Origin: Paraniabella defluvii
Lineage (GTDB): Bacteria > Bacteroidota > Bacteroidia > Chitinophagales > Chitinophagaceae
Reading direction: 5' to 3'
DNA: 64,000 nucleotides
NCBI GenBank assembly: GCA_019316985.1
Contig: CP079215.1
Span: 3,038,001 to 3,102,000, forward strand
Positions 54,273 to 63,901 of this stretch are shown in pieces (the first letter of the stretch is position 1; every line of letters starts with the position of its first letter). The notes under the pieces are model-generated. The model was not told the origin of the DNA. It ran no database searches and saw only the letters and a list, made by a program, of their open reading frames with translations. Both the position numbers and the translations under genes were made by a program.

Positions 54273-55696
54273 TTAATTTTCGGAAACTTTTTTCCCGTTT
54301 TTTAAAATCAGTTTATGGGTAATAGAAGAGGGTAGTTGTGTTTCAAAGTGACCTACGTAAATTATTGTAACCCCATTTTTACTTATTTCATCTACAAGAT
54401 TATTAAAGTACTGTGTTTGCTGCTGATCGAGCCCCTGGCAGGGTTCATCTAAAACTAACAACTGAGGGTTTTTGATAATAGTGCGCCCCAGTAGCGCCAG
54501 TCTTTGTTTGCCTAACGGCTGGGTAATTAATAGCTCGTTTTTAACGTCCTGTAATTCGAGGAACTGCAATAACTCTTCCAGTTGCTGCTTTTGCGCATAG
54601 CGTAGTTGCCTGTAAAGGCCATTACTGTCAAAAAGCCTGAAGCCAGGCTTTTCAGCACTGTGGCGTTGGCGTCAAAATACCAATGTAATTCGGGAGAGAT
54701 CAATCCAATCCGCCTTTTAATATCCCAGATACTTTCCCCGCCGCCGCGTTGCACGCCAAATAATTTAATATCATTGGCATAGGCCTGGGGATGGTCTCCC
54801 GTTACCAGGCTAAGCAGCGTGGATTTTCCCGATCCGTTATGCCCCTGTAACAGCCAGCGTTCGCCGGCGTTTACCTGCCAGTCAATCCCTGATAATACTT
54901 CTTTATCATCGTACCTCACACGGATGTTTTTCATAGAAATAATGTTGTGCGAAGTGTATTGAGGACGCTGCAGCAGGAAGGAGGAAGGGGCTTCAGCGCC
55001 TTTTCATGAAAGTTCAGCGGCGTGTTGCTATTTATAAGTGTTCCATCCTTCATAAAGATGGTGCGGTTAATGCAGCCCGGCAGTTCTGTATCATTGCTGA
55101 TAAGAATCAATGCACCTCCTTTTTCAACGAAACTATTGAGTACCTGGTTCAGGTTGGCACGTGCTTTAACATCAAGCCCGGTATAAGGCTGGTCGATGAT
55201 TAATAGCTGCGGACTTAGCCATAAAGCTTTGATCAGTTGTAATTTCTTATGCTCGCCGCTGGAGATTTCGAAGAGTTGCTCATCTAATACTTTTGCGTAA
55301 TTAAATGTAGTTAGCAAACCGTTTAAAGCGGCGGAGTCTAATCCATGTTCCTTACCATATAATTCCAGTTCGCGGGCAATGGTAACCGTATCTCTTTTTG
55401 CTGATGATTGTAACGTTGCTGGTAATAAAAATTCCGGTCGCCTTCCAAATTGGTAAAACGGTACCAGCTTTCTACGAATTGTACTAATGGTTTGAGCGAA
55501 GAGGTTGAACTGAGATGAATATTCAGTTCTCCCGAATATTTTACCGATCCCGCGAGAACCTTGCCCAGTGTGGTTTTGCCGCTTCCGCTTTCTCCCCTTA
55601 TCACACAGTTCTCTCCTTCCCGAACGGAGAGGGAAATATTATGTAAAACATTTTTGCATCGTACCGGGCAGAAAGATTTTTAATATCTATAATCAT
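54273..55696 (-). CDS. double ATP-binding cassette protein (ModF/PhrA-like), frameshifted
   Basis: Two ABC ATPase domains lie in tandem without membrane segments. Domain 1: Walker A RGESGSGKTTLGK, signature SSGEHKKLQL, Walker B LLIIDQPYTGLD. Domain 2: Walker A GHNGSGKSTLLS, signature QPLGKQRLAL, Walker B LLVLDEPCQGLD and switch VGHFE. This is the ModF-like arrangement, of unknown precise function. Domain 1 has Gln where the catalytic Glu of Walker B is expected, so the two sites are probably unequal. Breaks lie near 55660, 55400, 54940 and 54600. Start is MIIDIKNLSARYDAK at 55696. It lies after the ilvC terminator. Confidence 0.82.
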
Positions 55697-55728
55697 ACGG
55701 GTAAGGATAGAACGATCTGATAAGAAAA

Positions 55729-55759
55729 GACCCGGCAGGTGCTTTTATCCTGCCAGGTC
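55729..55759 (-). terminator. terminator of the ilv operon after ilvC
   Basis: On the minus strand GACCTGGCAGG and CCTGCCGGGTC form a hairpin (one G-T pair) with a 9-base loop, followed by TTTTCTT, about 40 bases after the ilvC stop. Confidence 0.85.
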
Positions 55760-55797
55760 TGTTAAAGATTACAATAATATAAATTTAAATAACAGGA

Positions 55798-57274
55798 TTA
55801 AGCGGTTTTAATTGCTTTCATCGCCGTCATTGCCTTACGCAATACGGCACCCACCTGTTCTACCTGGTGCGAACGGATGGCTTCATTTACTTCAACCAGC
55901 TCATGGTTGTCAACAGAACCATCTTTGCCTTCGTTGAAATTTTTACCTACCAAATCAGTATCTACTGTTTTCATGAAATCGGCCAGCAGTGGCTTACAAG
56001 CCTGATCGAATAAATAACAACCGTATTCTGCAGTGTCAGAAATCACACGGTTCATTTCAAACAGTTTTTTACGGGCGATCGTGTTTGCGATCAACGGTGT
56101 TTCATGTAATGACTCGTAGTAAGCAGACTCTGGTTTAATACCCCTTCAACCATTGTTTCAAAAGCTAATTCTACACCGGCTTTAATAAAAGCAACCATCA
56201 ATGTGTAGTTGTCAAAATATTCCTGTTCTCCTATTTTTACGTCGCCAGCCGGAGTTTTTTCGAATGCGGTTTCGCCGGTTTCTGCTCTCCATTTTAACAA
56301 GTTGGCGTCGCCATTGGCCCAGTCTTCCATCATAATACGGCTAAACTCACCGCTCATGATATCGTCCTGGTGCTTTTGGAATAAAGGACGCATGATTGTT
56401 TTTAATTCTTCGGCAACTTTAAAGGCTTTGATCTTAGCCGGGTTGCTTAAGCGATCCATCATGCCGGTAACGCCGCCATGTTTTAAAGCTTCGGTAATTA
56501 CTTCCACACCGTACTGAACCAGTTTAGAAGCATAGCCTGCATCGATTCCTTTTTCTATCATTTTGTCGAAAGAAAGAATAGAGCCGGTTTGCAATAAACC
56601 GCAAAGGATGGTTTGCTCGCCCATTAGGTCTGATTTTACTTCAGCAACAAAAAAGACCTTAAAACACCTGCACGATGCCCGCCGGTACCCACACAATAAG
56701 CTTTAGCCCAATCCAGGCCTTTTCCTTCCGGATCATTCTCCGGGTGTACGGCGATTAATGTAGGTACACCAAAGCCACGGAGGTATTCTGCCCTTACCTC
56801 GCTGCCAGGGCTTTTAGGAGCCACCATAATTACAGTAAGGTCTTTACGGATCTGCATGCCTTCTTCAACAATATTAAAACCGTGTGAGTAAGATAAAGTA
56901 GCGCCTTGTTTCATTAATGGCATCACTGCATTTATAACACTTGTGTGTTGCTTATCGGGAGTTAAGTTAATCACCAGGTCAGCAGTTGGAATCAATTCTT
57001 CGTAAGTACCTACGTTGAAGTTATTGTCGGTTGCATTTTTCCAGCTGGCTCTTTTTCTTCGATTGCTTCTTTACGTAATGCGTACGAAACATCAAGCCGC
57101 TATCTCTCAGGTTCAAACCCTGGTTGAGGCCTTGAGCGCCACAACCTACAATTACCACTTTTTGCCTTTCAATGCATCAACGCCATCTAAAAATTCGTCG
57201 TTGCTCATAAATTCGCATACACCCAGTTGGTTTAATTGTTCTCTGAGAGGTAGTGTGTTAAAGTAATTTGCCAT
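55798..57274 (-). CDS. ilvC: ketol-acid reductoisomerase (class II, long form), frameshifted
   Basis: IlvC converts acetolactate to dihydroxyisovalerate with NADPH and Mg2+. The N-terminus [18 protein letters not shown] and nucleotide motif [22 protein letters not shown] are of the enterobacterial long type; then [48 protein letters not shown] with Mg ligands, and a second KARI_C domain with [17 protein letters not shown]. The C-terminal part is [20 protein letters not shown]. Breaks lie near 57160, 57040, 56990, 56660 and 56115. It is last gene of the operon. Confidence 0.95.
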
Positions 57275-57327
57275 TGTTTATTGTTGTTTTTATTTTTTAC
57301 TTGTTTGGTAAGATTTGTTTTTTATTT

Positions 57328-57804
57328 TTAGACGATCCTGCTTAAAGATTTGGCAATGCCATAATGCATGCTATCGTGCATTGCAATAGTGGCAATAATC
57401 TCGTCCAGATCCGTCATAGGGATGCCGTAGGTTGCCGTGGTATAGGGAGTTACTGTTGCGTTAACAAACTCATTGCTGGTAATGCTTTCTTTGATCATGC
57501 TGATGGCGGTTACAGCATAATCTTTTAATGCCTGCAATTCTTCCGCATCAATATCTGATTCAGGGCGGGTGCCTTTTCCATATTTTTTAAAATAGGGAAT
57601 TTCTATAGCCGGTTTCACGCCGGATGTTTTAAATGCCAATGCCAGTGCTGCTACTGAAATATGACCCAAGTTCCAGGCAATGTTATTACTGAATCCCGGC
57701 GGTATTTTGTTGACTTGCTCAAGAGTTAGTCCCTCTGTGAGTTCTACAAATCCCTTTCTGGCAGTCTCTATACAATTGATTATATATTGCTGTGTCTTTG
57801 TCAT
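57328..57804 (-). CDS. DinB-like protein within the ilv operon
   Basis: DinB/YfiT-like proteins are four-helix bundles with a metal bound by three histidines; some are thiol S-transferases. Here the ligands appear in AWNLGHISVAAL and IAMHDSMHYGIAKSL (HxxxH). The frame is unbroken and the length of 158 residues is normal. It sits 9 bases after ilvN and 53 before ilvC, so it is cotranscribed with the pathway genes. Substrate unknown. Confidence 0.85.
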   Translation of the reverse strand: MTKTQQYIINCIETARKGFVELTEGLTLEQVNKIPPGFSNNIAWNLGHISVAALALAFKTSGVKPAIEIPYFKKYGKGTRPESDIDAEELQALKDYAVTAISMIKESITSNEFVNATVTPYTTATYGIPMTDLDEIIATIAMHDSMHYGIAKSLSRIV

Positions 57805-57813
57805 ACCCCTTCG

Positions 57814-58400
57814 TTACATGGTGAATATTTTCTCACCCTTTTCCAGGAATTCATTTTCAATTACTTCTTCTCCTGGTTCCTGGTACTCAAATTCTTTCAA
57901 CCTTTTATGGAAGCCTTCACTTTCTTTCATAATAGCTACCCTTGCACCACGAACAAACTCAACCAGGTTGTATTCACTTAATTTTTTCACGAGTTCCTCG
58001 GTATCTTCTGTATGGCCGGTTGATTCAAATACGGTAAAGTCAGGGCGTACACATACTACGCGGGCACCATATTTTCTCAGGATCCTTTCTACCACCATTT
58101 TTTCAGCCACTTCTTTGGTAGGTACTTTATAAAGCGCCAGCTCCTGCCAAACGATCTCGTCGTTGGTGTTGTAAAAGGCTCTTAATACTTCAACCTGTTT
58201 TTCAATTTGTTTTACCAGTTTTTTACAACTTCTTCTGTTTCGTCGATCAGTATATTAAAACGATGGATGCCATCTACTTCAGAGGAAGAAGTATTGAGGC
58301 TGTCTATATTTATTTTTCTCCTGGAGAATATGATGCAAATGCGCGAAAGCAGGCCTATATGGTCTTCTGCGTAAACAGTGATAGTATATTGCTGTTTCAT
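57814..58400 (-). CDS. ilvN: acetolactate synthase small (regulatory) subunit, frameshifted
   Basis: IlvN carries ACT domains that bind valine and inhibit the catalytic subunit. The start YTITVYAEDHIGLLSRICII followed by RRKINIDSLNTSSSEVDGIH is the ACT domain; the C-terminal half (VERILRKYGARVVCVRPDFT, LVEFVRGARVAIMKES) is the usual second domain. A break near 58215 at a run of T/A joins the two. It lies 9 bases after the methyltransferase and 9 bases before the DinB gene. Confidence 0.93.
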
Positions 58401-58409
58401 TGTGTTTGT

Positions 58410-58996
58410 TTAAAGTCTTTCTGTTTTAACTACAATTATAAGTCCGGTTGACCAATTCAGTTTTGTTAGTATGAGGTCGTTTCTTTGATCTAACATTTCA
58501 ATAAAGCTTTCGACTCGATCCGCATGTCCTGCGGGCCAGTTGGGCTGGGGAAGCATATCGTCTATAAAATAAACTCCCCGTTTTTCAGCAAGGAAAAAGC
58601 TTCTTCAAAGAGATCATATTTTCCGGGCATGGCGTCTGCAAATATAAAATCGAATGATTCGCCTTTATATGCTTTCAGCCATTGGTACCCATTTGTCAGT
58701 ACAAAATTTATCCGCCGGTCAGACAGGTTTTGCCTAGCTACTTCGTGTAACAGCGCGTTGTTGTCAATAGTGGTGAGATGTGACCGCTCATCCATGCCCT
58801 GTAATATCCATGATGTTGACAAGCCGCTGCCTGTGCCCAATTCCAGGATTGTTGCGGCTGGCTTAGCCGCAACCAGTGTTCTTAATAATGCACCTGTTTG
58901 CAGGTCGGAAGCCATGTCAAAGGATAGCTTCCTGGTTGCAGCTAAAATACCTTCGTATTGTGCTGGAATATTATTAAAAACCTGGTCTTGCATCAC
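58410..58996 (-). CDS. O-methyltransferase (class I, SAM-dependent), frameshifted
   Basis: The SAM motif ILELGTGSGLSTSWIL and the post-motif segment FDFIFADAMPGKYDLFEEAF fit small O-methyltransferases such as the catechol or YrrM types. The ORF ends early at 58562; after one base change the protein continues IDDMLPQPNWPAGHADRVES and reaches a stop at 58410-58412, the full length of about 195 residues. It lies between ilvB and ilvN with 24 and 9-base gaps. The methyl acceptor is unknown. Confidence 0.85.
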
Positions 58997-59020
58997 TATT
59001 GCTGTTTTATGCGCTGTATA

Positions 59021-60760
59021 TTACTTAAGTCTTATTTCGCTCACACTGCATCCTTGCGGTACCATCGGGAATACGTTGTTCTCCTTGCCTACCATTACTT
59101 CCAGCAAATAGCTTCCGTCGTGATCCAGCATCGTTTTTAATGCGGTTTTCAGGTTTTCACGTTTATCTATTTTTTGCCCTGCTATGCCATACGATTGGGC
59201 CAGCATAATGTAGTTGGGGCTGGTAATATTTACAAACGAATAGCGTTTGTCGTGGAATAATTGTTGCCATTGGCGTACCATTCCCAGGAACTCATTATTT
59301 AGTATCAGAATTTTTACTGCGGCGCCAAACTGCATAATAGTGCCTAGCTCCTGTAATGTCATCTGAAAGCCGCCATCTCCGATGATCGCAACCACCGTTC
59401 TGTCGGGCGCGCCATATTTGGCGCCGATTGCCGCCGGAAGGCCAAAGCCCATGGTACCCAATCCTCCGCTGGTAACATTGCTCCTGGTTTGATTGAATTT
59501 GGCATAACGGCAGGCCACCATCTGGTGCTGGCCTACATCCGTAACAATTACCGCATCACCATTGGTTAATTCGTTCAGCGCGCTTAATACTTCTGCCATG
59601 CTCATCACATCTCCTTCCGGGTTCATTTCCGGCTCAATGCATTGTTCTGTTTCTTCCTTCGCGTACTGTTTAAACTTATTGATCCAGGCAGTATTGTCTT
59701 TTTTTCTTTTAATAAAGATGTGAGCAACGGAAGTGTTTCCTTACAGTCGCCCCAAACCGCCACGGTTGTTTTTACGTTTTTATCTATTTCAGCAGGATCA
59801 ATATCCAGGTGAATTACTTTTGCCTGTTTGGCATATTTGTCTAATCGTCCGTAACCCGGTCATCGAAACGCATACCTACTGCAATTAAAACATCACATTC
59901 ATTGGTTAGTACATTGGGTCCGTAGTTGCCGTGCATACCCAGCATTCCTACCCCTAAAGGATGATCGGTAGGAATGGCGCTTTCGCCCATAATGGTCCAG
60001 GCGGCAGGTAAATTACCTTTCTCAATGAAGTTGGCAAACTCTTTTTCTGCTTCACCCAGGATAACTCCCTGTCCGAATATCACAAAAGGTTTTTCTGCAT
60101 TATTGATGAGTGCTGCCGCTTCTTCAATATACTCCTTACGCACGATCGGTTTCGGGCGATAGCTGCGTACATGTGTACACTTTTCATAACCTGGGAATTC
60201 AAATTGTTGTACCTGGGCATTTTTGGTAATATCGATCAATACGGGGCCGGGGCGTCCGCTGCGTGCTATATAAAATGCTTTGGCCAGTACGCTTGGAATT
60301 TCATTGGCATCTGTAACCTGGTAGTTCCATTTAGTTACAGGCGTGGTGATATTAATAACATCTGTTTCCTGGAAGGCATCTGTGCCCAAAAGGTGTGCGA
60401 ATACCTGGCCGGTAATACAAACCAAAGGTGTAGAGTCAATTTGTGCATCCGCAAGCCCTGTAACCAGGTTGGTTGCTCCCGGACCGCTGGTAGCGAATAC
60501 CACACCGGTTTTACCGCTGGTGCGTGCATAGCCCTGGCCGGCGTGAATACCTCCCTGTTCGTGGCGAACAAGTATGTGCTCCACTTTATCTTTATAGTCG
60601 TATAGGGCATCATAAATGGGCATGATGGCGCCACCGGGGTAACCGAATATTACTTCCGTTCTTCAGCCAGCAGGCACTCAATTACTGCCTTGCTGCCCGA
60701 CATGGTTTGGGTTTTTGTTGGTGTAGAAGTAGCTTCTTTTTGTATTTCAAGAGTATTCAT
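59021..60760 (-). CDS. ilvB: acetolactate synthase large (catalytic) subunit, frameshifted
   Basis: IlvB condenses pyruvate with pyruvate or 2-oxobutanoate using thiamine diphosphate. Landmarks: VIFGYPGGAIMPIYDAL, LVRHEQGGIHAGQGYARTSG with the catalytic Glu, FATSGPGATNLVTGLADAQ, FQETDVINITTPVTKWNY, GGLGTMGFGLPAAIGAKYG, and the TPP/metal motif GDGGFQMTLQELGTI with NNEFLGMVRQWQ. Breaks lie near 60650, 59855 and 59700. It follows the DinB gene by 72 bases and precedes the methyltransferase. Confidence 0.95.
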
Positions 60761-60832
60761 AACTCAATGTTTATTTCTTTAATGACTGTGTAATTATTGT
60801 TCTGTTTTCTTAAAGGAATCAGCAATTACTGA

Positions 60833-61327
60833 TCAGCGGTTCCTGTAATAGATCATCAGGTCTGTGGCCTGCAGATCGGTAAAGCCAACCTGACGAAGCA
60901 TGGTAACCACTTGTCCCCGGTGATAGGAAGCATGGTTAACAGCATGCGCAAAAAGCTGGTACCAGGGCATTGAATAGGCCTCGCCGTTTAATCTCTTAAA
61001 TGCCAGCGGCTCATTCAATTTTGCCTCATCAAATGCATCAATAAATTCTTTGAATGCTGCTGATGTTTTTTTCCAAAGAGCTACATGTTCGTCTTTTGTT
61101 CCTTTAAAACTGGCCTGTAACCATTCTACTTTTTCCTTTTGATGAAACCGCTGCAGCCAGGCGTTTTCTGCACTTATCATATGTAAAACGGTTTCCCGGA
61201 TACTGTTAAAGCTACTGACGACATGCTGCCTCCAATGCTCATCATCTAACTGCTCCAGCCATCCGCAGGTGATGTTGTTAGCCCACTGGTTATAATCTGC
61301 CAGTTCTTTAAAGTATTCCTTTGTCAT
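60833..61327 (-). CDS. DinB-like protein (second copy) within the ilv operon
   Basis: A DinB-like four-helix protein of a different subgroup from the copy at 57.5 kb. Histidine ligands: VLHMISAENAWLQRF and FAHAVNHASYHRGQVVTML (HxxxH). The frame is unbroken, 164 residues. Its ATG lies inside the end of the ORF6N gene (20-base overlap), which shows translational coupling. Substrate unknown. Confidence 0.87.
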   Translation of the reverse strand: MTKEYFKELADYNQWANNITCGWLEQLDDEHWRQHVVSSFNSIRETVLHMISAENAWLQRFHQKEKVEWLQASFKGTKDEHVALWKKTSAAFKEFIDAFDEAKLNEPLAFKRLNGEAYSMPWYQLFAHAVNHASYHRGQVVTMLRQVGFTDLQATDLMIYYRNR

Positions 61328-61910
61328 TTCTTTGTTTTAAAACCGATTCTTTCTCTGTTCTCCCATTTTTTTCAGCTGCTTTCTCGTCCAGTAAATTTTC
61401 GAGAGCGTCGTAAATTTGATTCAGCTGCACATCATGTCCGCTAACACGATCTTTTAATTCCTTCAGCTGTTCCTTGATATCGTTTTGCAGCAGCAGTATT
61501 TTTCTCACTTCAACAAAAGCACGCATTATGGCAATATTCATTTGAATAGCCCGGTCACTGTTTAAAATGCCACTTAGCATGGCTACACCTTGTTCTGTAA
61601 AGGCATAGGGTATAGCTTTAGAAGGCCTTGTGGTTCGCAATGTCGTCACAATTTGTGATGACATGTCTGTATTTGCTTGATTTTTAGATTCTTGTAAATC
61701 AAATATTATAGATTTAGATTTTAGATCTGCCCATTCCTGGCGCGTAAGCTGAAACATAAAGTCTTTTGGAAATCGTTTAATGTTCCTCTTGACAGCCTGA
61801 TTAAATATTCTGGTTTCAGTTTCATATAAGGCCGCCAGGTCAAAGTCGAGCATCACCCGCTCGCCTCTGATCTCGTAAATCCTGTTTTGTATGGACTGAA
61901 TTACCTGCAT
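61308..61910 (-). CDS. ORF6N domain protein (phage antirepressor-like)
   Basis: The N-terminal 110 residues match the ORF6N DNA-binding domain (IYEIRGERVMLDFDLAALYE, TRIFNQAVKRNIKRFPKDF, YAFTEQGVAMLSGILNSDRA). This domain is typical of phage antirepressors and of mobile regions. The C-terminal part is a coiled coil (KEQLKELKDRVSGHDVQLNQ). The frame is unbroken. It starts 3 bases after the ilvD stop and overlaps the DinB gene, so it is translated within the ilv operon. No other phage gene is nearby, so it looks like a domesticated or recently inserted gene. Confidence 0.87.
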   Translation of the reverse strand: MQVIQSIQNRIYEIRGERVMLDFDLAALYETETRIFNQAVKRNIKRFPKDFMFQLTRQEWADLKSKSIIFDLQESKNQANTDMSSQIVTTLRTTRPSKAIPYAFTEQGVAMLSGILNSDRAIQMNIAIMRAFVEVRKILLLQNDIKEQLKELKDRVSGHDVQLNQIYDALENLLDEKAAEKNGRTEKESVLKQRNDKGIL

Positions 61911-61913
61911 GGT

Positions 61914-63592
61914 TTAATCCTCATCTGTTACACAACCCTGTGAAGCATCTTTTACCAGTTTGGCATATTTATATAATACCCCATTGGTTACTTTTAATGC
62001 CGGTTGTTTCCAGTTGGCTTTTCTTTTAGCGATTTCTTCTTCAGATACTTTTAATGTAAGCGTATTGTTCACTGCATCTATCTCAATAATATCATCATCC
62101 TGAACAAAGCCGATCAGGCCCCTTCAAAAGCTTCCGGCGTAACGTGGCCCACCACAAAACGCGTGTGCCGCCACTAAATCTGCCATCGGTAATTAAGGCT
62201 ACTGATTTGCCTAGGCCGGCACCGATAATAGCGCCTGTTGGCTTCAGCATTTCAGGCATACCTGGTGCACCTTTAGGCCCTTCGTTTTTGATTACTACTA
62301 CATCCCCGGCTTTTACTCTTCCTTCCGCCAATCCGGCTATTAGTTTTTTCTCCCCATCGAATACACGGGCTGTACCCTCAAAACGCTCGCCTTCTTTACC
62401 ACTAATCTTCGCCACACTTCCTTTTTCGGCCAGGTTCCCGTATAAAATCTGTAAGTGTCCGGTCTTCTTTAAAGGATTTTCCAAGGGATAAATGATGTCC
62501 TGCGTAGTGAAATCCAGGTCAGGAACTGTTTCAGGTTTTCGGCAATGGTTTTACCGGTTACGGTTAACTGGCTACCATCGATCAATCCATTCTTTAATAA
62601 ATATTTCATTACAGCAGGCACACCGCCTTTTTCATGCAGGTCTTGCATCAGGTATTTACCGCTTGGTTTAAAATCGGCCAGTACAGGAACTCTATCGCTG
62701 ATAGATTGGATATCATCCTGTGTTAAAGAAACACCCACACTCTTTGCCATGGCCAGCAAGTGTAATACTGCGTTAGTGCTTCCGCCCAGTACAATAATAA
62801 CTGTAATAGCATTTTCAAAGGCCTTACGCGTCATAATATCGCGGGGCTTAATATCTTTTTCCATCAATACCCGAATGTATTTTCCCGCATCTTCACATTC
62901 TTTCCTTTTTCTTCACTTAATGCAGGATTACTGCTGGAGTAGGGCAGGCTCATACCCATTGCTTCAATAGCAGAAGCCATGGTATTAGCAGTGTACATAC
63001 CACCACAGGCGCCAGCTCCCGGGCAACTGTTTTTTACAATGCCCTGAAAGTCGGCCTCGTCAAGGTTGCCAGCAATTTTTTGTCCTAGTGCTTCAAATGC
63101 TGAAACAATATTCAGGTCCTGTCCTTTGTAATGACCAGGCGCAATAGTGCCTCCGTAAACCATTATCGAAGGGCGGTTCAATCTGCCCATTGCCATTAAT
63201 GAACCAGGCATGTTTTTGTCGCAACCCGGCACGGTGATCAATGCATCATAATACTGGGCGCCGCAAACTGTTTCAATGGAGTCGGCGATAACATCACGGC
63301 TTACCAGAGAATAACGCATGCCATCCGTACCGTTACTCATCCCATCGCTTACACCAATTGTATTAAAGATCAAACCTACCAGGTCGTTACTCCACACGCT
63401 TTTCTTTACATCTGCAGCCAGCCCGTTCAGGTGCATGTTACAAGGATTGCCATCATAGCCCATGCTTACAATACCTACCTGTGCTTTCTTCAAATCTTCT
63501 TCAGTTAATCCTAAAGCATATAGCTGTGCCTGGGCAGCAGGTTGCGTAGGATCTTGCGTAATAGTTTTCGAGTATTTATTTAATTCGCTCAT
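61914..63592 (-). CDS. ilvD: dihydroxy-acid dehydratase, frameshifted
   Basis: IlvD dehydrates 2,3-dihydroxy acids in valine and isoleucine synthesis and carries a [2Fe-2S] or [4Fe-4S] cluster. The three cluster cysteines appear in [17 protein letters not shown] and [17 protein letters not shown]. Further motifs: [55 protein letters not shown] and [13 protein letters not shown] with the active-site Ser. Breaks lie near 62870, 62510, 62140 and 62115. The stop is at 61914-61916. It is the first structural gene after the attenuator. Confidence 0.95.
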
Positions 63593-63620
63593 AAAATATA
63601 GTTATTCGAGTATTTTTATC

Positions 63621-63653
63621 AAAAAAAGCCGCCCCGGAAGGAGGCGGCTTTTT
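63621..63653 (-). terminator. attenuator terminator in front of ilvD
   Basis: On the minus strand GCCGCCTC and GGGGCGGC (one U-G pair) with a CTTCC loop, flanked by AAAAA and TTTTTTT, form an intrinsic terminator that ends about 30 bases before the ilvD ATG. It is the first possible end of the leader transcript. Confidence 0.92.
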
Positions 63654-63693
63654 GTATTATTAAAGTCATTTATTTACAAATGGTAACCACCTC
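63641..63693 (-). promoter_or_regulatory. antiterminator pairing segment of the ilv leader
   Basis: GAGGTGGTT (63693-63685, near the end of the leader peptide) pairs with AGCCGCCTC (63649-63641), the 5' arm of the terminator: nine pairs in a row including two G-U. The two structures exclude each other. The first segment lies 9-17 bases upstream of the leader stop, inside the footprint of a ribosome reaching the stop. Confidence 0.8.
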
Positions 63694-63772
63694 TTATAGC
63701 AGGAATAACGACAATAATGACAACAATAATAATGTTGGCAATCCTTGTAATATTTAAATTCCTGTTTAACAT
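63674..63772 (-). CDS. ilv leader peptide
   Basis: A 32-codon ORF, MLNRNLNITRIAN followed by IIIVVIIVVI and then PAIRGGYHL, ends at TAA 63676-63674. Nine of 32 residues are Ile, four Val and three Leu; residues 14-23 are ten consecutive Ile or Val. This is the composition of leader peptides that sense charged isoleucyl- and valyl-tRNA, and it lies directly upstream of a terminator and ilvD on the same strand. It is too small for routine gene calls. The start ATG has no strong Shine-Dalgarno site. Confidence 0.9.
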   Translation of the reverse strand: MLNRNLNITRIANIIIVVIIVVIPAIRGGYHL

Positions 63773-63791
63773 GTAGAGATGATTGTTACGG

Positions 63792-63822
63792 CGAACTTAC
63801 ATCTTTACCTGTTAATCGTCAA
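63792..63822 (-). promoter_or_regulatory. promoter of the ilv operon
   Basis: TTG at 63822-63820 and TAAGTTCG at 63799-63792 are separated by 20 bases and match the Bacteroidota -33/-7 elements (one mismatch in TAnnTTTG). The predicted start near 63786 leaves a short leader before the leader-peptide ATG at 63772. Confidence 0.65.
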
Positions 63823-63901
63823 AAATTTCTAAAAAGAACTTGTACCTTAAACTATTGCCGGTTGTGAAAGAAATATCTTACACGTTACGGTATGTGTAAT
63901 A

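Noticed and set aside
59971..60605. Plus-strand ORFs of up to 144 codons
   Set aside because: They are shadows of ilvB, which has unmistakable acetolactate synthase motifs.
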